In this document: positions 20,417-24,069 of the stretch, in pieces
Position numbering within the stretch: the first letter of the stretch is position 1
Layout of the letters: each line of letters begins with the position of its first letter
NCBI GenBank assembly: GCA_027596195.1
Contig: JADGJG010000324.1
Span: 1-24,069 of the forward strand
Direction: 5' to 3'
DNA: 24,069 bases
DNA from: Podochytrium sp. JEL0797
Taxonomy: Eukaryota > Chytridiomycota > Chytridiomycetes > Chytridiales > Chytriomycetaceae
Program-made: the position numbers and the translations under genes
The notes under the pieces: model-generated
Database searches by the model: none
Seen by the model: only the letters and a program-made list of their open reading frames with translations
Told to the model about the DNA's origin: nothing

Positions 20417-20930
20417 TTTTGATTGGTTTTTTTTTTGGACTTTCGTGGGGCCCCAAGCCACGATCAACCCACGTCCCTCAAATTGAAAGGTATGAAAAGA
20501 GAGCAAAAGCGATTGAAACATGAGATAAACACTTTCTCCCAACTCTGGAATGATTGAGATCTCAAAGGGAGCCCGTGAGGTCTTTGACCCAAACACGCCA
20601 ACAGAGACGGAGTGGGTGAAATCAGAAAAAGGTTGACCACAATAGCTCGCCAGAAAGAGGAAAAAGAAGGAGGAGGGGGAGACCAACAGCAGCGACGGCC
20701 ACGCATAAGACCAGAACACAGAAGGAGACCCAAAAGAAATCCCACGAGAGTGCAAAAACACCAACAAGAGGAAAAAGAACAAAAGAACGAAGACAGAATG
20801 GAGGCATGAGAGAGTGGTCCGGAAATCAAAAAAACTATAATGAGAGCGAGAAAGAAAATAGAGAAATGAAATTATGGAGGGACAGAGAAGGAAAAGAGCT
20901 TTATAATTTGTTACTTCGCTCTCTGGAATC
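20417..20930. other. Purine-rich intergenic stretch upstream of propeller copy 2
   Basis: The first 60 bases upstream of copy 2 resemble the upstream of copy 3 (both contain CCAAGCCACGATCAA), so the promoter was duplicated with the gene. From about 20620 to 20900 the plus strand is strongly purine-rich (GAGAAAG-type). Open frames here are low-complexity and I do not consider them genes. Confidence 0.5.
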
Positions 20931-21479
20931 TCCGTTTTCCAAACCTGAAACCCTTATCAATTTAAAAAAATTGAGTGGGTGTGCACTCACGTCATCTCCA
21001 CTCATTGCATTCAGCGCAAGAATCACCCCATTCCCCGAAACAGACAACATCCCTTGATCTACCACTAAAAACGGCTTCCACCCAAACCCCCTCGCAAACA
21101 GGGCCGTCTCGCGGACCCAAAGATCCTTCCCGAGTCAATCAACACAGCCCTCACATTACTATTCCGCGCAACAAACACCACATTATCAGAATCAATGTGC
21201 AAGTTTGCATAGTGCGGAGTCTTTGGGTGCGGATCGCGATTGGACGTGTTTTCCATGAACTTGGCAGCGTCGCGGCCTGGGGCAATAGTCGGGTTTCCGT
21301 TTCCGATTCCAATCAGCTTGTTTTCCCACAGAAGAGTGCCTGTGGTGGCCGAGATGCATCTGAGGGTGACGCCAGAGGTGACCACCAGCGTATCGTCGAT
21401 TGGGGTTGGAGTGACATCTGTATCATCAAAACCCGTGCCGGTCAGAACAGAGGAGCTGGTTCGAGGGCGTTGTTTGCAT
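20931..21479 (-). pseudogene. Propeller copy 3, truncated and frameshifted
   Basis: It starts at ATG 21479 ([10 protein letters not shown]), as in copies 1 and 2. A deletion of 65 bases relative to copy 2 follows at once (junction about 21449-21452), which removes the first blade core and shifts the frame. A second lesion, loss of one base near 21125, breaks the frame at LIDSGR. The intron (20990-20946) is still recognisable, but homology ends about eight codons into exon 2 near 20931, so blades 5-8 are missing. The remainder of exon 1 reads clearly as [38 protein letters not shown]. Confidence 0.9.
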
Positions 21480-21603
21480 TTTTGATTGGTTGTTTCGTGC
21501 CACCACTTCCCTCCCAAGCCACGATCAAGCCGCGATCCACCTCCGTTTCCTTCTCATCACTACTGTATTCGAGTCGATTCCAACAAAAAAAAAAAAATCC
21601 AAA

Positions 21604-23785
21604 TCAATGCTGCGCCCACTCAATACTCTTCAAATCAATCCCCTCCTGCACCATCTCCCACAAAGGACTCATCTCCCTCAACCTCCCGACCTTCCCAACA
21701 ACCCGATCCACCACAAAATCAATCTCCTCCACAGTCGTGAACCGCCCAATCCCGAACCGGATCGAACTGTGCGCCGTCTCGTCATCGGCTCCAATCGCAC
21801 GAAGCACATACGACGGCTCGAGGGACGCAGATGTGCATGCACTACCGGAGGAGAGGGCAATGTCTTTGAGGGCCATGAGAAGGGATTCACCTTCGACGTA
21901 GGCGAAGCTGAGGTTGACGCATCCTAGTGTGTGGAGGGTATGTTTTGAGTTGGACAGAACGTGAGAGGGAGTGCGGTGGAGGAAGGCATGGGATGCAAAA
22001 GACGCGTTACCGGCGTAAGATTGGACTGGGTCTCCATTGCGAATCACGTGCGACACTTTGGAAGTGATGCCTTCAATCAAGCGGTTCGACAGCATGGTGA
22101 TGCGTTTGGAGTCGTACTAATATCGAGAGTGCCGGGAGAGAGAAGAGCGAGTTAGTATTGGGAAAAGAGAGAAAAAAGGAGGAAAGAGAGAAAAAGAGAA
22201 ATGGTCAGACTCCCTGTGTAATAACAGAGTCTCGTCACAAGAAAAAGGGAAGCAAACAGAGAAAACAGGAGCAGATCAACCAGGTCACAAAGAGAGCTAA
22301 AAGCACATCCAAGGCCACGAAAAAGATCCAACAAAAGGCCACTCCCAAGAACCCAGCGAAATCCGAAGACTGCGAGCACTCAGAAACGTCTCCGGTCATC
22401 CCCCTCCGTATCCGAGGAAAACCCGAGACAGGAAACAAGAGAAAACAGGGCACCCAGCGAAACCCTCTTTGCAAGGAGTTGCGAGCACGCCGTGATCCCT
22501 CATCGCCCATCTCAGCCCCCGAGGTTCCAAGTCATTCCGATTCCCGCCCCTCTTGTTCACCTCCCCCGTGAGTATTCTTCAGAGTCTCCCTGTGTATTTG
22601 GGTATCATCACTCCATCCCTCTGCGCTCTTTGTCCATCGAGGAGATAAGAAACTGCGCAAACGCCTGCTCGACGGTCCGGCATTCGATGACGAAACCGAA
22701 TCGACCGCACTTCGCTTCGCTCACTCCCGTTCGAAGCATCGCGTCGAAAATAAGATGAGCTTCGCTCACACAAACTTTTCCTCACCTCCATCTCCTCCTT
22801 AGCAACACGACAAGCCTCCCCAAACCCAACACACAACCCCGCAGGCACAGTTCCACTCCTCAACCCCCTCTCCTGTCCACCCCCCGTAATCAACGGCTCC
22901 ATCCTCACCCTCGGACGTCTACGCACATACATAGCCCCAATCCCTCTCGGGCCATACACCTTATGCCCACTCAGCGACATCAAATCAATATTCATGTCTT
23001 GCACGTTGAGCGGGATCTTGCCAACAGCCTGCGCCGCATCCGTGTGGAAAAAGATTTTGTTTGCACGGCAAAGGGCGCCGATTTCTTGGATCGGTTGGAT
23101 GACGCCAATTTCGTTGTTGACAGTCATGATGGAGATGAGGGAGGTGTCTGGGCGGATGGCGGCTTTGAGCTCGGCGAGGTCAATGAGGCCGTTTTGCTGC
23201 ACGGGGAGGTACGTGACGTCGAAACCTTCGTCCTATCAGTTGTTGTTATCAGTTTTCATGAATCGGATTCAAGGCGGGAATACTCGACACGATGTGTACC
23301 TGCAATACGCGGCACGAATCGAGGACACACTTGTGCTCCGTCTGTGTAGTGATGATGTGTTTCTTGCTGCCCTTGTAGAACCTGGCCACGCCCTTGATGC
23401 ACGTGTTGTTGGACTCGGTTGCTCCACTCGTGAAGATGATCTCCTTGGGATCCTGGGCACCAATAAGATCGGCAATGTGCTGTTGGGTGTGTGTGATCAG
23501 CAAGAAGAAGCAAAAAAACCGATATCAGCTAGCTACCTTCCTGGCCACCTCCACGCTCTTCTCAGCCTCCCAGCCATACTGGTGCGTGCGCGAGTGCGGG
23601 TTGCCGTGCTCCCAGGTCATCAGGGGAAGCATGGCATCGAGCACACGCGGATCCGTGGGCGCTGTGGCCTGCATGTCGAGGTAGACGGGGCGGGTGAAGG
23701 TGGGGGCCTTGGCGGTGCCGGGAATGCCCGAGGCAGTGGTGGCCAACATGCGCCGCGGGGAAAGGATGCGCAGCCGCTGCAGCAT
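21604..23785 (-). CDS. NFS1: Cysteine desulfurase Nfs1, mitochondrial
   Basis: Exons 23785-23537, 23479-23300, 23232-22786, 22116-22011 and 21923-21604 encode 433 aa. The PLP-dependent enzyme takes sulfur from cysteine for Fe-S cluster assembly on the ISC scaffold and for tRNA thiolation (family knowledge). The N-terminus ([19 protein letters not shown]) looks like a mitochondrial presequence. The PLP lysine is K234 in [11 protein letters not shown]; the catalytic persulfide Cys is C357 in SSGSACTS. Both are offset by 24 from human K258 and C381. TSGATESNN and the C-terminal [18 protein letters not shown] are intact. Intron 3 (22785-22117, 669 nt) is unusually long; intron 4 (22010-21924, 87 nt) is open in frame and, if kept, would insert 29 residues before [14 protein letters not shown]. 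The gene is intact, in contrast to its tail copy at 17922-18429. Confidence 0.96.
22117..22385. repeat. NFS1 intron segment shared with 18430-18638
   Basis: Blocks such as ACAAGAAAAAGGGAAGCAAA and CAACAAAAGGCCACTCCCAA occur in both places in the same order relative to the adjoining NFS1 exon 4 copy. Similarity stops near 22385 and 18638, which marks one breakpoint of the segmental duplication inside the intron. Confidence 0.85.
22117..22785 (-). other. Oversized intron 3 of NFS1 with internal repeats
   Basis: The donor GAG/GTGAGG and acceptor ATATTAG/TAC join EEME to YDSKRI with no residue missing compared with yeast Nfs1. At 669 nt it is about seven times the longest other intron in the window. 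It contains two near-copies of CTCCCTGTGTA (near 22211 and 22585), two near-copies of CCCAGCGAAA...TGCGAGCAC (near 22351 and 22455), and a purine-rich run near 22160-22200. No open frame looks like a protein. Confidence 0.75.
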
Positions 23786-24069
23786 TTTGGGTGTTTTTTT
23801 CTTGCTCCGTTTTCATTGGTGGAGTGAATCCGGCGATCGGGTTTGGAGCAAAAAAATTTCAAATCATGCGAGGAAGAACAAAATCATGCGAGGAAGAACA
23901 GCGGAAGAAGGGACGGGGAAAGAATGAAGAAACGCGATTTGACACTTTAATTTTTTTCCTCCTTGTTGTGGTACTGTATTTTTTGAAGAAGAAGCGCGTT
24001 TCGGAATTGTCAGATATGCAAATCTTTGAGAAAAAAAAAAGAGGTGACTCACGGCTAAATCGTCGCCTG
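23786..24069 (-). promoter_or_regulatory. NFS1 upstream region, with possible 3' end of another gene at the window edge
   Basis: It contains the perfect 20-bp tandem duplication at 23861-23900 and several A/T runs. At the far right, minus-strand GCC/GTGAGT (donor at 24052) looks like a real splice donor. One possible continuation is an acceptor at 23963-23962 that gives GDDLA-EEKN-stop. This could be the end of an upstream gene or a 5' untranslated intron of NFS1. Confidence 0.35.
23861..23900 (+). repeat. Perfect 20-bp tandem duplication
   Basis: The unit AAATCATGCGAGGAAGAACA occurs at 23861-23880 and again, identical, at 23881-23900. It lies about 80-115 bases upstream of the NFS1 start. 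Confidence 0.95.

Noticed and set aside
20417..20782. A 122-residue in-frame N-terminal extension of propeller copy 2
   Set aside because: It is low-complexity, absent from copy 1 and not conserved; all three copies share the M-x-TTPS start.
22492..22758. Plus-strand open frame of 88 aa inside NFS1 intron 3
   Set aside because: No recognisable domain, low-complexity start, and it overlaps repeats in an intron; nothing supports translation.
1..24069. tRNA, rRNA or transposase genes
   Set aside because: I looked for cloverleaf-like cores, rRNA motifs, terminal inverted repeats and reverse transcriptase or transposase motifs and saw none.

Overview
The window looks like nuclear DNA of a fungus. 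Genes carry many short GT-AG introns (mostly 43-91 nt), proteins are eukaryotic (Tsr1, METTL25 family, mitochondrial Nfs1), and one gene encodes a huge Ser/Thr-rich secreted protein with a GPI-type tail. An early-diverging (chytrid-like) fungus is my guess; the sequence does not prove the lineage. All exon joins below were made by eye from splice motifs, reading frame and family conservation.

Layout, left to right. (1) 1-2819, minus: TSR1, a 40S ribosome maturation factor, 8 exons, 3' end cut by the window edge. (2) 2820-3174: divergent intergenic region holding a cluster of six CATTGT motifs. (3) 3175-3498, plus: a 107-aa secreted protein. (4) 3645-5328, minus: METTL25/RRNAD1-type methyltransferase, 3 exons. 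(5) 5494-15275, minus: one 11-exon gene of about 3035 aa. It starts with a signal peptide, carries five copies of an unrecognised Cys-containing domain of about 150 aa, long Ser/Thr-rich exons that are copies of each other, a tandem 45-46-aa repeat array and a GPI-like C-terminus. I regard this as the most interesting locus: one domain per phase-0 exon, Ser-rich exons bounded by phase-2 introns, nearly identical duplicated introns, and one intron that appears to have been born by tandem duplication of coding sequence. (6) 15276-16399: mostly non-coding, with a doubtful small ORF and a broken gene remnant. (7) 16400-23785, minus: a rearranged block derived from the 3' half of NFS1 followed by an eight-bladed PQQ-like beta-propeller gene. 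In transcription order it reads intact NFS1, truncated propeller pseudogene (copy 3), intact propeller (copy 2), NFS1-tail pseudogene lacking the catalytic Cys, intact propeller (copy 1). (8) 23786-24069: NFS1 upstream region with a perfect 20-bp tandem duplication and perhaps the last exons of a neighbouring gene.

Functionally the conserved genes are housekeeping (ribosome biogenesis, methyl transfer, Fe-S cluster sulfur supply). The giant protein and the small secreted protein are cell-surface or extracellular. There is no operon logic. The main story is local duplication: exons and introns inside the giant gene, and a segmental duplication of the NFS1-tail/propeller pair.
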